From the NCBI RefSeq assembly GCF_039523035.1, contig NZ_BAAAEN010000004.1:62001-126000 (forward strand): a DNA stretch of 64,000 nt, read 5' to 3'. The position numbers and the translations under genes are program-made. Positions within the stretch are counted from its first letter, which is position 1. The number at the start of each line of letters is the position of its first letter. The DNA comes from Pigmentiphaga daeguensis. GTDB taxonomy: Bacteria > Pseudomonadota > Gammaproteobacteria > Burkholderiales > Burkholderiaceae_B. The notes under the pieces were generated by a model. It did not search any database. It was given only the letters and a program-made list of their open reading frames with translations, and was not told where the DNA came from. This document shows, piece after piece, positions 31,322 to 40,059 of the stretch.

Positions 31322-32704
31322 TCAGGCTCGACGCCAGACGGTCACGCCACCCGGCTTGTCCTCGAGGACGATGCCGTCGGCCAGCAGTTCGGCGCGGATG
31401 CGGTCGGCCGCCGCGAAGTCCTTGTCCTTCTTGGCCTGCGCCCGTTGGGCGATGCGAGCCTCGATGTCCGCCGCGCCGCCGTCCTCGTCGGCCGCCTTGC
31501 CCTGCAGGAAGGCGCGCGGCTCCTGCTGCAGCAATCCCAGCAGGCCGCCCAGGGCCTTGAGCTGGCCCGCGGCGCGGGGTGAGGCCGTCTTGTTGACCTC
31601 GGCTGCGAGGTCGAACAGCACGGCGATGGCTTCCGGGGTATTGAAATCGTCGTCCATGGCGGCCCGGAAGGCTTGCCCGGAGGGGTCGTCCCAGTCGGCG
31701 CCCAGCGCGTCGGGCTCGGCATTGCCCAGCGCGGTGTAGAGCCGCGTCAGCGCGGCCCGGGCATCGGCCAGGTTGTCCGCGGCATAGTTCTGCGGACTGC
31801 GGTAGTGGCTGCGGACGACGAAATAGCGGACCACCTCGGCGTCGTAGTGCTTGAGCGTGTCGCGCACGGTGAAGAAGTTGCCCAGCGACTTGGACATCTT
31901 CTCGGCATCGACCATGAGCGGACCGCAGTGCATCCAGGCGTTGGCCAGCGTGCCGCCGTAGGCGCCTTCGCTCTGCGCGATCTCGTTCTCGTGGTGGGGA
32001 AACTTCAGGTCGGGCCCGCCGCCATGGATGTCGAGCGGCATGCCCAGCAATTCACGGCTCATGGCCGAGCATTCGATGTGCCAACCCGGGCGTCCCGGCC
32101 CGTAGTCCGACTCCCAGCGGGACTCGGGCGGTTCGGAGGGCTTGGCGGCCTTCCACAGGACGAAATCCAGCGGATCGCGCTTGGACGCGTCCACCTGCAC
32201 CCGTTCGCCGGCCCGCAGGTCGTCCAGCGACTTGCCGGACAGCTTGCCGTAGCCGGGAAACTGGCGCACGGCATAGTTGACGTCGCCGTCGTCGGCACGG
32301 TAGGCCAGGCCCTTGTCCTCGAGCAGGCGCACGATCTCCAGCATCTTGCCCACGTGCTCGGTCGCGCGCGGCTCGAAGTCCGGCGGCTGCACGCCCAGCG
32401 CCTTCTCGTCCTCGTGCATGGCATCGATGAAGAAGCCGGTAACCTCGGAAATGCGCTTGCCGGTCTCGACCGCCTTGCGGATGATCTTGTCGTCGATGTC
32501 GGTAATATTGCGGACGTAGGTGACCCGGTAGCCGCTGGCGCGCAGCCAGCGCTGCACCACGTCGAAGCTGATCAGCATGCGCGCATGGCCGAGGTGGCAA
32601 TAGTCATATACCGTCATGCCGCAGACATACATGCGCACGCACCCCGGTTCCACCGGTTGGAAAGGTTGCTTGGCACGAGCGAGCGTATTGTAGATATGGA
32701 GCAT
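31322..32704 (-). CDS. cysS: Cysteinyl-tRNA synthetase
   Basis: This class I synthetase has 460 residues. It shows M-Y-V-C-G-M-T-V-Y-D-Y-C-H-L-G-H (zinc Cys and HIGH-like signature), I-T-D-I-D-D-K-I, H-I-E-C-S-A-M, D-I-H-G-G-G-P-D-L-K-F-P-H-H-E-N-E and the KMSKS loop E-K-M-S-K-S-L-G-N. The C-terminal domain is basic and ends V-T-V-W-R-R-A. The start at 32704 was chosen by family length. A dispersed repeat begins five bases upstream of the ATG and supplies the leader, including GGGGGTGG in place of a normal ribosome site. Confidence 0.97.
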   Translation of the reverse strand: MLHIYNTLARAKQPFQPVEPGCVRMYVCGMTVYDYCHLGHARMLISFDVVQRWLRASGYRVTYVRNITDIDDKIIRKAVETGKRISEVTGFFIDAMHEDEKALGVQPPDFEPRATEHVGKMLEIVRLLEDKGLAYRADDGDVNYAVRQFPGYGKLSGKSLDDLRAGERVQVDASKRDPLDFVLWKAAKPSEPPESRWESDYGPGRPGWHIECSAMSRELLGMPLDIHGGGPDLKFPHHENEIAQSEGAYGGTLANAWMHCGPLMVDAEKMSKSLGNFFTVRDTLKHYDAEVVRYFVVRSHYRSPQNYAADNLADARAALTRLYTALGNAEPDALGADWDDPSGQAFRAAMDDDFNTPEAIAVLFDLAAEVNKTASPRAAGQLKALGGLLGLLQQEPRAFLQGKAADEDGGAADIEARIAQRAQAKKDKDFAAADRIRAELLADGIVLEDKPGGVTVWRRA

Positions 32705-32709
32705 GGGTA

Positions 32710-32792
32710 GGACCACCCCCTACGCGCTTCGCGCGCCCCCTCGAGGGGGCGGCACTGGCGGACCGGCAAAGCCGGATCCGCTGTGCCCTGGG
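32710..32792. repeat. Dispersed GC-rich repeat, family A (copy 2)
   Basis: GGACCACCCCCTACGCGC, then a CCCCCTCGAGGGGG hairpin, GGCACTGGCGGACCGGC and GCCGGATCCG. It is near-identical to the copy at 39339-39421 and lies directly upstream of cysS. Confidence 0.75.
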
Positions 32793-32900
32793 CCGAGCAG
32801 AGGGTATCGGGGCGCGCGTTGCGCTTTGGGCTATTAGAATGGCGATTATATCAACTGGACGGAGCGGCCCTGGCCGCTCCTCATCTGCGGGCAGAATCGT

Positions 32901-33635
32901 TTGACCACGAACCACGTACCTATCTTCCGCCTGCGCGGGGGTGCGGGCCGCGCGGCGGCCCTGGCGGGCGTCCTGGCGCTGGGCATCGCGCTGGCGCCCG
33001 CCCCGCTTCCCGCCCAGACCACCACGGCCACGCCGCCGGTGCTGGCGCCGTCCTCCGATGGCGATCAGGCCATCCCCTGGCTCAGCAACCTGCTCGAGGC
33101 CCTCAAGCCCGGCGTCGACACCCGCCTGCCCGAATCGAGCCGCGCCCTGGCGCAGCGGCTGGAGCGCCAGCTGGACGAAGGCAAGGCCGCCCAGACCCTG
33201 GCCGAGATCGACCAGCACCTGGCCGCCGACACGCAGAAGTCGCCCGACGCCACCAACGCGCAGTTGCTCTTCCTGAAGGGCCGCGCGCTGAACCTGCTGG
33301 GCCGCCGCGACGAGGCCAAGGCCATCTATCGCGACATGACCGAACGCTTCCCCGAGCTGCCCGAGCCCTGGAACAACCTGGCCGCGCTGGAGGTGGCCGA
33401 CGGCCGGCTGGACCAGGCCAAGGTGGCCCTGGAGATGGCCATCCGCACCGACCCGAACTACGCCGTCGCGCGCGAGAACCTGGGCGATTTGTATATCATG
33501 CTGGCGGCGCGCTCATACGGCACGGCCACCAAGCTGAATCCGCGCGACGCCGGCGCGAGCCAGAAGGAAACCGAGACCCGGAAACTCCTGGAGCCGCCGG
33601 CGTCCTCCGAACCTCCCCCCAGGACACCCCGATGA
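32901..33635 (+). CDS. Periplasmic TPR-repeat protein of unknown function
   Basis: This 244-residue protein has a signal peptide (G-V-L-A-L-G-I-A-L-A-P-A-P-L-P-A-Q). Residues about 75-210 contain tetratricopeptide helices such as L-F-L-K-G-R-A-L-N-L-L-G-R-R-D-E-A-K-A-I-Y and P-E-P-W-N-N-L-A-A-L-E. The C-terminus is charged and Pro-rich. The start is TTG at 32901; no ATG with a ribosome site exists in frame, so the start is uncertain. Its stop overlaps the ATG of the periplasmic cyclophilin (ATGA), so a role in envelope protein folding or assembly is plausible but unproven. Confidence 0.7.
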   Translation: MTTNHVPIFRLRGGAGRAAALAGVLALGIALAPAPLPAQTTTATPPVLAPSSDGDQAIPWLSNLLEALKPGVDTRLPESSRALAQRLERQLDEGKAAQTLAEIDQHLAADTQKSPDATNAQLLFLKGRALNLLGRRDEAKAIYRDMTERFPELPEPWNNLAALEVADGRLDQAKVALEMAIRTDPNYAVARENLGDLYIMLAARSYGTATKLNPRDAGASQKETETRKLLEPPASSEPPPRTPR

Positions 33636-34198
33636 AACTGCTTTTCTCCAGCCTGGCGCTGGCTGCCGCGCTGGCTTCGCCGGCCGCGCTTGCCGCGCCG
33701 CAGGTCGCGTTGCAGACCTCCATGGGCCGCATCGTGCTCGAACTGGACGAGGCGCGCGCGCCCGCCACCGTCGCCAATTTCCTGCAGTACGTGCGCGAGG
33801 GCCACTACGACGGCACGATCTTCCACCGCGTCATCAACGGCTTCATGATCCAGGGCGGCGGCATGACCGCCGACATGAAGGAAAAGCCCACGCGCCCCGG
33901 CATACGTAACGAAGCCTCAAATGGCTTGAAAAACACGGCCTATACCGTGAGCATGGCCCGTACGCCCGACCCGCACTCGGCCTCGGCGCAGTTCTTCATC
34001 AACGTTGCCGACAACGACTTCCTGAACTATCGCGAGCCCACGACCCGAGGCTGGGGCTACGCGGTATTCGGCAAGGTGGTACAGGGCAAGGAAGTGGTCG
34101 ACAAGATCAAGGCCGTACCCACCGCCACGCGGGGCCAGAACGAAGGCGTCCCGCTACAACCCATCGTGATCCAAAAAGCTGAGGTCCTGAACAAATGA
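33632..34198 (+). CDS. ppiA: Periplasmic peptidyl-prolyl cis-trans isomerase (cyclophilin type)
   Basis: This 188-residue cyclophilin has a signal peptide ending A-A-L-A before A-P-Q-V-A-L. The cyclophilin core has F-H-R-V-I-N-G-F-M-I-Q-G-G-G, the active-site M-A-R-T-P-D-P-H-S-A-S-A-Q-F-F-I-N and G-Y-A-V-F-G-K-V. It speeds proline isomerisation in secreted proteins. It overlaps the TPR gene by four bases upstream and the cytoplasmic cyclophilin by four bases downstream, so three genes are translationally coupled. Confidence 0.92.
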   Translation: MKLLFSSLALAAALASPAALAAPQVALQTSMGRIVLELDEARAPATVANFLQYVREGHYDGTIFHRVINGFMIQGGGMTADMKEKPTRPGIRNEASNGLKNTAYTVSMARTPDPHSASAQFFINVADNDFLNYREPTTRGWGYAVFGKVVQGKEVVDKIKAVPTATRGQNEGVPLQPIVIQKAEVLNK

Positions 34199-34698
34199 CT
34201 ACCCGCGTCAACCTGCACACCAACCACGGCCTGATCGGCCTGGAACTGGACGGCGAGAAAGCCCCCAAGACCGTCGAGAACTTCGTCTCCTACGTCAAGA
34301 GCGGCCACTACGACAACACGATCTTCCACCGTGTCATCAACGGCTTCATGATCCAGGGCGGCGGCTTCGAGCCCGGCATGTCGCAGAAGCCCACCCAGGC
34401 CCCGATCGAGAACGAGGCCGCCAACGGCCTGAAGAACGACCGCTATACCGTCGCGATGGCGCGCACCAACGCCCCGCACTCGGCTTCGGCGCAGTTCTTC
34501 ATCAACGTCGCCAACAACGACTTCCTGAACTTCAGTTCGCCCACGCCGCAGGGCTGGGGCTACGCCGTGTTCGGCAAGGTCGTCGAGGGCGCCGACGTGG
34601 TCGACAAGATCAAGGGCGTGAAGACCGGCAGCCGCGCCGGCCACCAGGACGTGCCCGTCGAGGACGTGGTCGTCACCAAGGCAGAAGTCGTCCAATAA
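34195..34698 (+). CDS. ppiB: Cytoplasmic peptidyl-prolyl cis-trans isomerase (cyclophilin type)
   Basis: This 167-residue cyclophilin has no signal peptide. It has F-H-R-V-I-N-G-F-M-I-Q-G-G-G, M-A-R-T-N-A-P-H-S-A-S-A-Q-F-F-I-N and G-Y-A-V-F-G-K-V, nearly the same core as the periplasmic paralogue just upstream, so the pair arose by duplication. Its ATG overlaps the previous stop (ATGA). The lpxH gene follows after a 79-base gap with a GC-rich inverted repeat. Confidence 0.94.
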   Translation: MTTRVNLHTNHGLIGLELDGEKAPKTVENFVSYVKSGHYDNTIFHRVINGFMIQGGGFEPGMSQKPTQAPIENEAANGLKNDRYTVAMARTNAPHSASAQFFINVANNDFLNFSSPTPQGWGYAVFGKVVEGADVVDKIKGVKTGSRAGHQDVPVEDVVVTKAEVVQ

Positions 34699-34777
34699 CG
34701 CCACGGGCCGGGGCCGGCGGCGAAGCGCCCGCTTCCCGAACCGGCCGGCAGCCGGCCCGGCCCCATCGAGAGTTTCC

Positions 34778-35587
34778 GTGACCGGCTCCCCTCTTCCCGG
34801 GACATCCGCTTCCCATTCCGTCCTGACTTTCTCCGGCCCCGTCTGGCTGGCATCCGACATGCACCTGGGCCCCGACGGGCCCGCCACGCGCGAAGCCTTC
34901 CTGGCCTTCCTGCAGGCCGCGGCCGACGGCGCCTGTGCCCTGCTGCTGCCGGGCGACATCTTCGACGCCTGGGTGGGCGATGACGAGATCGACGCCCCCG
35001 CGCCGTGGCTGCAGTCCGTCCTGGACGGACTGCGGGCCGCGTCCGCGCAGATTCCGGTCCATCTCGGACCTGGCAACCGCGATTTCCTGATGGGCAAGCG
35101 CCTGGCCGAGGCCACCGGCACCCGCCTGCTGCCCGAACCGGTCGTGCTGCGCACCGACGGCGGCGAGTTCCTGCTGTCGCACGGCGATGCCCTTTGTACC
35201 GACGACGTGGAATACCAGCAGTTCCGCGCCATGGTGCGCAATCCGCAATGGCAGGCGCAGTTCCTGGCCCAGCCGCTGGCGGCCCGCCAGGCCATCGCCC
35301 GGCAGATGCGCGAGCGCAGCATGGCCGAGAAGAGCCGCAAGGCGGCCGACATCATGGACGTGAACCAGCAGGCCGTGGAAGGCGCGCTGCGCGCCCACGG
35401 CGTCACCCGCATGATCCATGGCCACACGCACCGGCCCGGCCGGCAGGTGTTCGAGCTGAACGGCCGGCGGTGCGAGCGCTGGGTGCTGCAGGACTGGGAC
35501 CTGGACGATGCGGCCGATCCGCGCGGCGGCTGGCTGGCGATCGACCAGGACGGCCCCGTCTACCACGACATCGCGCTGGACGACTAA
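34778..35587 (+). CDS. lpxH: UDP-2,3-diacylglucosamine diphosphatase
   Basis: This 269-residue calcineurin-like phosphoesterase cleaves UDP-2,3-diacylglucosamine to lipid X, the fourth step of lipid A synthesis. Metal-binding motifs are S-D-M-H-L-G, L-P-G-D-I-F-D-A-W, G-P-G-N-R-D-F, S-H-G-D and M-I-H-G-H-T-H. The start is GTG at 34778 with GAGAG upstream; an extra 15-20 N-terminal residues precede the first strand and may not all be translated. It is downstream of ppiB and convergent with the PrpF-like gene. Confidence 0.94.
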   Translation: MTGSPLPGTSASHSVLTFSGPVWLASDMHLGPDGPATREAFLAFLQAAADGACALLLPGDIFDAWVGDDEIDAPAPWLQSVLDGLRAASAQIPVHLGPGNRDFLMGKRLAEATGTRLLPEPVVLRTDGGEFLLSHGDALCTDDVEYQQFRAMVRNPQWQAQFLAQPLAARQAIARQMRERSMAEKSRKAADIMDVNQQAVEGALRAHGVTRMIHGHTHRPGRQVFELNGRRCERWVLQDWDLDDAADPRGGWLAIDQDGPVYHDIALDD

Positions 35588-35611
35588 ACCGGCGCGCGCT
35601 CCCCCGGGGCC

Positions 35612-36760
35612 TCAGAACAGGCGGCCCGGGCCGGCGGGCACGTGCACCCAGCCGCTCATCAGGCAGCGCGCCGTACGGGACACCGTGGCGCGTTCCAGCC
35701 CCCACCCGTTCCCGTTGCTGACCACGGTCGCCCAGGCGGCCTGTACCCCGCTGGCGTGGCCGATCCGGGTCGCCACGCCGGGCAGCGTGCGCGCCACCTG
35801 CGATACCACCGATCCGGGCACCGCGGCGGCCACCGCCAGCGAAATCGCGCCGCGGGTGCCGAAGCCGCGCTGCATGCGCCCTTCCGCCATGCTCCGCGCG
35901 AGCACGTCGATACTGTCGCGCGAGACGTCGCCGCCCCCCGCCGCCTTGTACGACATGGGCGGCGCCACCCAGACCAGCCTGGGCAGCGCGGCGCCGGGTT
36001 TTTCGGCTCGCGCGCGGGACATCAGCCCCATGGCCACCGCCCCCGCTATCCGCACCGACTCCAGCCGGGCGAGCGTCTTGGCGTCGCGATTGAAGGTATC
36101 GGGCTTCTCGCGGCCATGGAGCCCGAGGTCCGAGGCGCGCGCGAAGATCGTTGCCTCGTCGGTCCGGACCAGGCTGACCGGCAAGGGGGCCATGCCCTCG
36201 ACCTCCAGCACGTCCTGCACGCGCCCCGTGGGAAGCAGGCTGGCCGCGCCATCGTCGATGAAATCCAGCCGCACCTCGGCGGCGGGAAAGGGCACGCCGT
36301 CCTCGGTGAAGACGCCGTCTTCCAGCACTTCCCCGCCGCGGACCTCGACGTGGGCCGCCAGCCATCGTCCGGGATGCGGCTGCCAGATGCGTACCACCGT
36401 CGTACCCTCGCGGGCCGGGACCAGTCCCTGCTGGATGGCGTACGGCCCCACGGCCACGGCCAGGCTGCCGCCGTTGGTGGACCAGTCGATGACCGGACGG
36501 TCGATGGCGACCTGCCCGCAGCGGTATTCCACGTCGCAATCGTCGCGGCTGGAAGCGTCCACCACCACCACCTTGCTGGTGGACGGGCTGGCCCCGCCCA
36601 TGCCGTCGGTCTGGCGGGAATACGGATCGGGGCTGCCCAGCACCCGCAGCAGCACGCGGTCGCGCTGCTCGGGGTCGCGGGGCAGGTCCCGGGCATTGAA
36701 GAACACGCCCTTGCTGGTTCCCCCGCGCATGTAGACGGCGGGAATCTTAAGAACTGCCAT
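35612..36760 (-). CDS. PrpF-family isomerase (PrpF/GalD-like)
   Basis: This 382-residue protein has the PrpF start K-I-P-A-V-Y-M-R-G-G-T-S-K-G-V-F-F, then G-M-G-G-A-S-P-S-T-S-K-V and D-F-I-D-D-G-A. PrpF members isomerise aconitate-like acids or, as GalD, tautomerise 4-oxalomesaconate in gallate breakdown; the sequence does not tell which. Its start overlaps the 3' end of the trmJ gene by 14 bases, an unusual partner. It is convergent with lpxH. Confidence 0.85.
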   Translation of the reverse strand: MAVLKIPAVYMRGGTSKGVFFNARDLPRDPEQRDRVLLRVLGSPDPYSRQTDGMGGASPSTSKVVVVDASSRDDCDVEYRCGQVAIDRPVIDWSTNGGSLAVAVGPYAIQQGLVPAREGTTVVRIWQPHPGRWLAAHVEVRGGEVLEDGVFTEDGVPFPAAEVRLDFIDDGAASLLPTGRVQDVLEVEGMAPLPVSLVRTDEATIFARASDLGLHGREKPDTFNRDAKTLARLESVRIAGAVAMGLMSRARAEKPGAALPRLVWVAPPMSYKAAGGGDVSRDSIDVLARSMAEGRMQRGFGTRGAISLAVAAAVPGSVVSQVARTLPGVATRIGHASGVQAAWATVVSNGNGWGLERATVSRTARCLMSGWVHVPAGPGRLF

Positions 36761-37517
36761 GGGGAATCTTTCGGGATTGCGCGATCATTGCGGTACATAC
36801 GCCCCGCAACAGGTCCGTTTCCTCGCGGCTCAGGCCGGAACGGGCGAAAAGGTGGCGCATGCGCGGCATCAGCTTCTTGGGATGCCGGGGATCCAGGTAG
36901 CCGACCGCGATCAGGGCCTGCTCCCAATGAGCCAGCAGCGCTTCCACCGCTTCGCCCGAGGCCGGCTCGGCGCGCGGGCCGGCCACCGCCAGCGCCTCGG
37001 CCCCCAGCAGCGCGTAGCGCAGCTCGTAGGCGGCCAGTTGCAAGGCCTGCGCGACATTGAGCGACGAATATTCAGGGTTGGCGGGAATGTGGCAGATCCG
37101 GTGGCACATTCCCACCTGTTCGTTGGTCAGGCCCGAACGCTCGGTACCCAGCACGATCGCCGCCTGGACCCCGTCCTGCCCGTCCGCGCTGCCGGCCAGG
37201 TGCTCGCGCACCAGTTCGGCGGCCTGCCGCATGTCGCAGGCCGGCGGGCCGAGGTCGCGGTGGCGGGCGGTCATCGCGAACGCCATGGTCACGGGCGCCA
37301 GGGCTTCTTCCAGGGTGTCGCAGACGCGCGCGGCCGCCAGCACGTCGGTGGCGCCGCTGGCCAGCGCGATCGCCTCCGGATGGGCCGGCGTATCGGGAAT
37401 TCGCGGGTTGACCAGCACCAGGCGGGCGAACCCCATGGTCTTGATCGCCCGTGCCGCGGACCCCACATTTCCGGGGTGGCTGGGTTCGACCATGACGAAA
37501 CTGACTCGGGAAAGCAT
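36747..37517 (-). CDS. trmJ: tRNA (cytidine/uridine-32-2'-O)-methyltransferase
   Basis: This 256-residue SPOUT methyltransferase has the start V-S-F-V-M-V-E-P-S-H-P-G-N-V-G-S-A-A-R-A-I-K, L-V-L-V-N-P, and the knot motifs A-I-V-L-G-T-E-R-S-G-L-T-N and P-A-N-P-E-Y-S-S-L-N-V-A-Q-A. These match TrmJ, which methylates the ribose of position 32. It is divergent from suhB with 53 bases between them. Confidence 0.93.
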   Translation of the reverse strand: MLSRVSFVMVEPSHPGNVGSAARAIKTMGFARLVLVNPRIPDTPAHPEAIALASGATDVLAAARVCDTLEEALAPVTMAFAMTARHRDLGPPACDMRQAAELVREHLAGSADGQDGVQAAIVLGTERSGLTNEQVGMCHRICHIPANPEYSSLNVAQALQLAAYELRYALLGAEALAVAGPRAEPASGEAVEALLAHWEQALIAVGYLDPRHPKKLMPRMRHLFARSGLSREETDLLRGVCTAMIAQSRKIPHGSS

Positions 37518-37570
37518 GTGTCCTTTAAACTAGAGGGGTTTCACCAATTCCCAGCCCTATCGGCTCTCTT

Positions 37571-38386
37571 ATGCATCCCATGCTCAACACCGCCGTCAAG
37601 GCGGCCAGGCGCGCCGGCGCCATCATCAATCGCGCCAGCCTGGACCTCGATCTGGTCAAGGTGTCTCAGAAGGGACCGGGCGATTTCGTCACCGAAGTCG
37701 ACAAAGCTGCGGAAGCGGCCATTGTTGAGATTTTGAAGACGGCCTACCCCGACCACGGAATTCTAGCCGAAGAGTCCGGCGAGGCCCCGGGCGCCGCCGA
37801 CGCCAACGGCCAGCAGGAAAACCTCTGGATCATCGATCCGCTGGACGGCACGACCAACTTCATCCACGGCATGCCGGTCTACGCGGTCTCGATCGCGCTG
37901 ATGCAGCGCGGCCAGGTCACCCAGGCCTGCGTCTTCGATCCGTCCCGCAACGAGCTGTTCACCGCCACCCGCGGCGCCGGCGCCTTCCTGAACGACCGGC
38001 GCATCCGCGTCTCGCGCCGCACCCGCATGCCCGAGACCCTGATCGGCACCAGCTTCGCGCCGGACCCCAGCGGCAAGCGGCTGGCGCTGTGGACCAAGAC
38101 CTTCGGCCAGATCTCGGCCACCACCTCCGGCGTGCGCCGCCAGGGGTCTTCGGTACTGGACCTGGCCAACGTCGCGGCGGGCCGGCTCGACGGCTACTAC
38201 GGCTGCGGCCTGAAGCCCTGGGACCTGGCCGCGGGCAGCCTGCTGATCCTCGAGGCCGGCGGCCTGATCGGCGACTTCGATGGCGAACAGGGCTGGATGC
38301 AGAACGGCGAAGTCGTCGCCGCCACCCCCAAGGTCTTCCCCCAGCTCCTGTCCCTGCTGGAACCGCTCAAGGAAGCAAGGGGCTGA
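37571..38386 (+). CDS. suhB: Inositol-1-monophosphatase family protein
   Basis: The 271-residue protein has E-E-S-G, W-I-I-D-P-L-D-G-T-T-N-F and a C-terminal L-K-P-W-D-L-A-A-G, all ligands of the Mg2+-dependent phosphatase fold. In proteobacteria SuhB also binds RNA polymerase in rRNA antitermination. The start has no strong ribosome site, but the divergent trmJ gene leaves little other choice; M4 is an alternative. Confidence 0.93.
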   Translation: MHPMLNTAVKAARRAGAIINRASLDLDLVKVSQKGPGDFVTEVDKAAEAAIVEILKTAYPDHGILAEESGEAPGAADANGQQENLWIIDPLDGTTNFIHGMPVYAVSIALMQRGQVTQACVFDPSRNELFTATRGAGAFLNDRRIRVSRRTRMPETLIGTSFAPDPSGKRLALWTKTFGQISATTSGVRRQGSSVLDLANVAAGRLDGYYGCGLKPWDLAAGSLLILEAGGLIGDFDGEQGWMQNGEVVAATPKVFPQLLSLLEPLKEARG

Positions 38387-38522
38387 AACACCCTCCTCCA
38401 GGCCTGCCCGCCGCCGGTTCTACAATGGCACCGGCCTCGCGGGTGCCTTGCCGGACCGGCTCCGGGCTCTCCAGCCGCCACCCGCGCCCATCCATCTCGT
38501 CCGCCCGCGGACGCCGACACTC

Positions 38523-39335
38523 ATGACCGAAAACACGCTTTACCTGATCAAAGCCTTCTTCCTCGGCATCATCGAGGGCCTGACCGAATTCCTGCCCGTT
38601 TCCAGCACCGGACACCTGATCCTGGTGGGGGACTGGATCCACTTCTTCTCCGGGGATGCCAAGGTATTCGAAGTCGTCATCCAGTTCGGCGCCATCCTGG
38701 CGGTCATCTGGATCTTCCGCGAGAAGGTCGCCCACATCCTGGCTGGCATCCTGACCGGCGACAGGTTCTCGCTGAAGTTCGCGCGCAACATCATCATCGC
38801 CTTCCTGCCCGCGGCCATCGTCGGCGTGACCTTCCTGAAAGAAATCAAGACGGTGCTGTTCACCCCCGGGGTGGTCGCGACGACCCTGATCATCGGCGGC
38901 ATCATCATCCTGTTCGTCGAGCGCAAGCCCCAGGGCGAGGTCAAGACCCAGAACATCAGCGAGATCACCGGTTTCCAGGCGCTGATGGTGGGACTGGCCC
39001 AGTGCCTGGCCATGATCCCCGGCACCTCGCGCTCGGGCGCCACCATCATCGGCGGCATGGCCGCCGGCCTCAAGCGCACCACCGCCACCGAATTCTCGTT
39101 CTTCCTGGCCATGCCCACGATGCTGGCAGCCTCGGTCTACGACGCCTGGAAGAACCATGAATCGCTGACCAGCAATGACGTCACCGCCATCGGCATCGGC
39201 TTCCTGGCGGCCTTCGTCGCCGCGCTGGTGGTGGTCCGGGCGCTGATGCGCTTCGTCGCCAACCATTCGTACCGGGTGTTCGGCTGGTATCGTATTGCCC
39301 TTGGAGCGGTCATCATCCTCTGGATGATGATCTAA
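38523..39335 (+). CDS. uppP: Undecaprenyl-diphosphate phosphatase
   Basis: This 270-residue membrane protein (BacA/UppP) dephosphorylates undecaprenyl diphosphate to recycle the cell-wall lipid carrier, and gives bacitracin tolerance. Signature motifs are G-I-I-E-G-L-T-E-F-L-P-V-S-S-T-G-H and M-I-P-G-T-S-R-S-G-A-T-I-I-G-G. It has about eight hydrophobic segments. The ATG at 38523 gives the family length. It is immediately followed by a dispersed repeat. Confidence 0.96.
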   Translation: MTENTLYLIKAFFLGIIEGLTEFLPVSSTGHLILVGDWIHFFSGDAKVFEVVIQFGAILAVIWIFREKVAHILAGILTGDRFSLKFARNIIIAFLPAAIVGVTFLKEIKTVLFTPGVVATTLIIGGIIILFVERKPQGEVKTQNISEITGFQALMVGLAQCLAMIPGTSRSGATIIGGMAAGLKRTTATEFSFFLAMPTMLAASVYDAWKNHESLTSNDVTAIGIGFLAAFVAALVVVRALMRFVANHSYRVFGWYRIALGAVIILWMMI

Positions 39336-39338
39336 GGG

Positions 39339-39421
39339 AGGACCACCCCCTACGCGCTTCGCGCGCCCCCTCAAGGGGACGGCACGGGCGGACCGGCGGA
39401 GCCGGATCCGCCGTGCCCTGG
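39339..39421. repeat. Dispersed GC-rich repeat, family A (copy 3)
   Basis: GGACCACCCCCTACGCGC, a CCCCCTCAAGGGG hairpin, GGCACGGGCGGACCGGC and GCCGGATCCG. It starts three bases after the uppP stop and matches the copy at 32710-32792 closely. Confidence 0.75.
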
Positions 39422-39463
39422 AAAATCCGGGACGCGTGCAGGGTGGCCTCAACAGGAATTAGC

Positions 39464-40051
39464 ATGGTGACCATCAAGAACCGGGTTGTCGTTCCCCTTG
39501 AAGAGGGGGGGATTCCGCCGGAATTCATCACTTTCAACGGGTTCACGGAGGAGCACGTGGCCATCGTGTTCCCGCAGCTCAAGCCGGGCGGCACGCCGCC
39601 GCTGGTGCGCGTGCATTCGGAGTGCCTGACGGGCGATGTGTTCGGATCGCAGTTGTGCGATTGCGGCCCGCAGTTGCATGAGGCGCTGTCGTGCTTCTCG
39701 CGCGAGGGCGGGATCCTGTTGTACCTGCGCCAGGAAGGACGCGGCATCGGGCTGTACGCCAAGCTCTCGGCGTACGCCCTGCAAAAGAAGGGCCTGGACA
39801 CCTTCGAGGCCAACCGGCACCTGAACCTGCCCGAGGATGCCCGCAGCTTCGAGCCCGCGGCGCAGATGCTCCAGGCGCTGGGCGTGGCGCGCATCCGGCT
39901 GCTGACCAACAATCCCGACAAGGCCAGCCAGCTCGAGGAACACGGCATCGACATCGAAAGCATCATCCCCACCGGGGTCTACCTGAACCCCAACAACCGC
40001 CGCTACCTCGAAGCCAAGGTGCGCCACAAGCAGCACACCATTCCCCTGTAG
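39464..40051 (+). CDS. ribA: GTP cyclohydrolase II
   Basis: This 195-residue enzyme opens GTP to 2,5-diamino-6-ribosylamino-4-pyrimidinone 5'-phosphate plus formate, the first step of riboflavin synthesis. It has the zinc motif S-E-C-L-T-G-D-V-F-G-S-Q-L-C-D-C, the substrate segment L-R-Q-E-G-R-G-I-G-L and T-N-N-P-D-K. AGGAAT precedes the ATG. It is separate from the riboswitch-controlled ribB and shows no RFN element of its own. The clsB gene starts nine bases after the stop. Confidence 0.95.
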   Translation: MVTIKNRVVVPLEEGGIPPEFITFNGFTEEHVAIVFPQLKPGGTPPLVRVHSECLTGDVFGSQLCDCGPQLHEALSCFSREGGILLYLRQEGRGIGLYAKLSAYALQKKGLDTFEANRHLNLPEDARSFEPAAQMLQALGVARIRLLTNNPDKASQLEEHGIDIESIIPTGVYLNPNNRRYLEAKVRHKQHTIPL

Positions 40052-40059
40052 GTCGGCAC

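Noticed and set aside
34699..34777. GC-rich inverted repeat between ppiB and lpxH as a terminator
   Set aside because: The arms pair only imperfectly and no T-run follows; lpxH may well be read through from ppiB.
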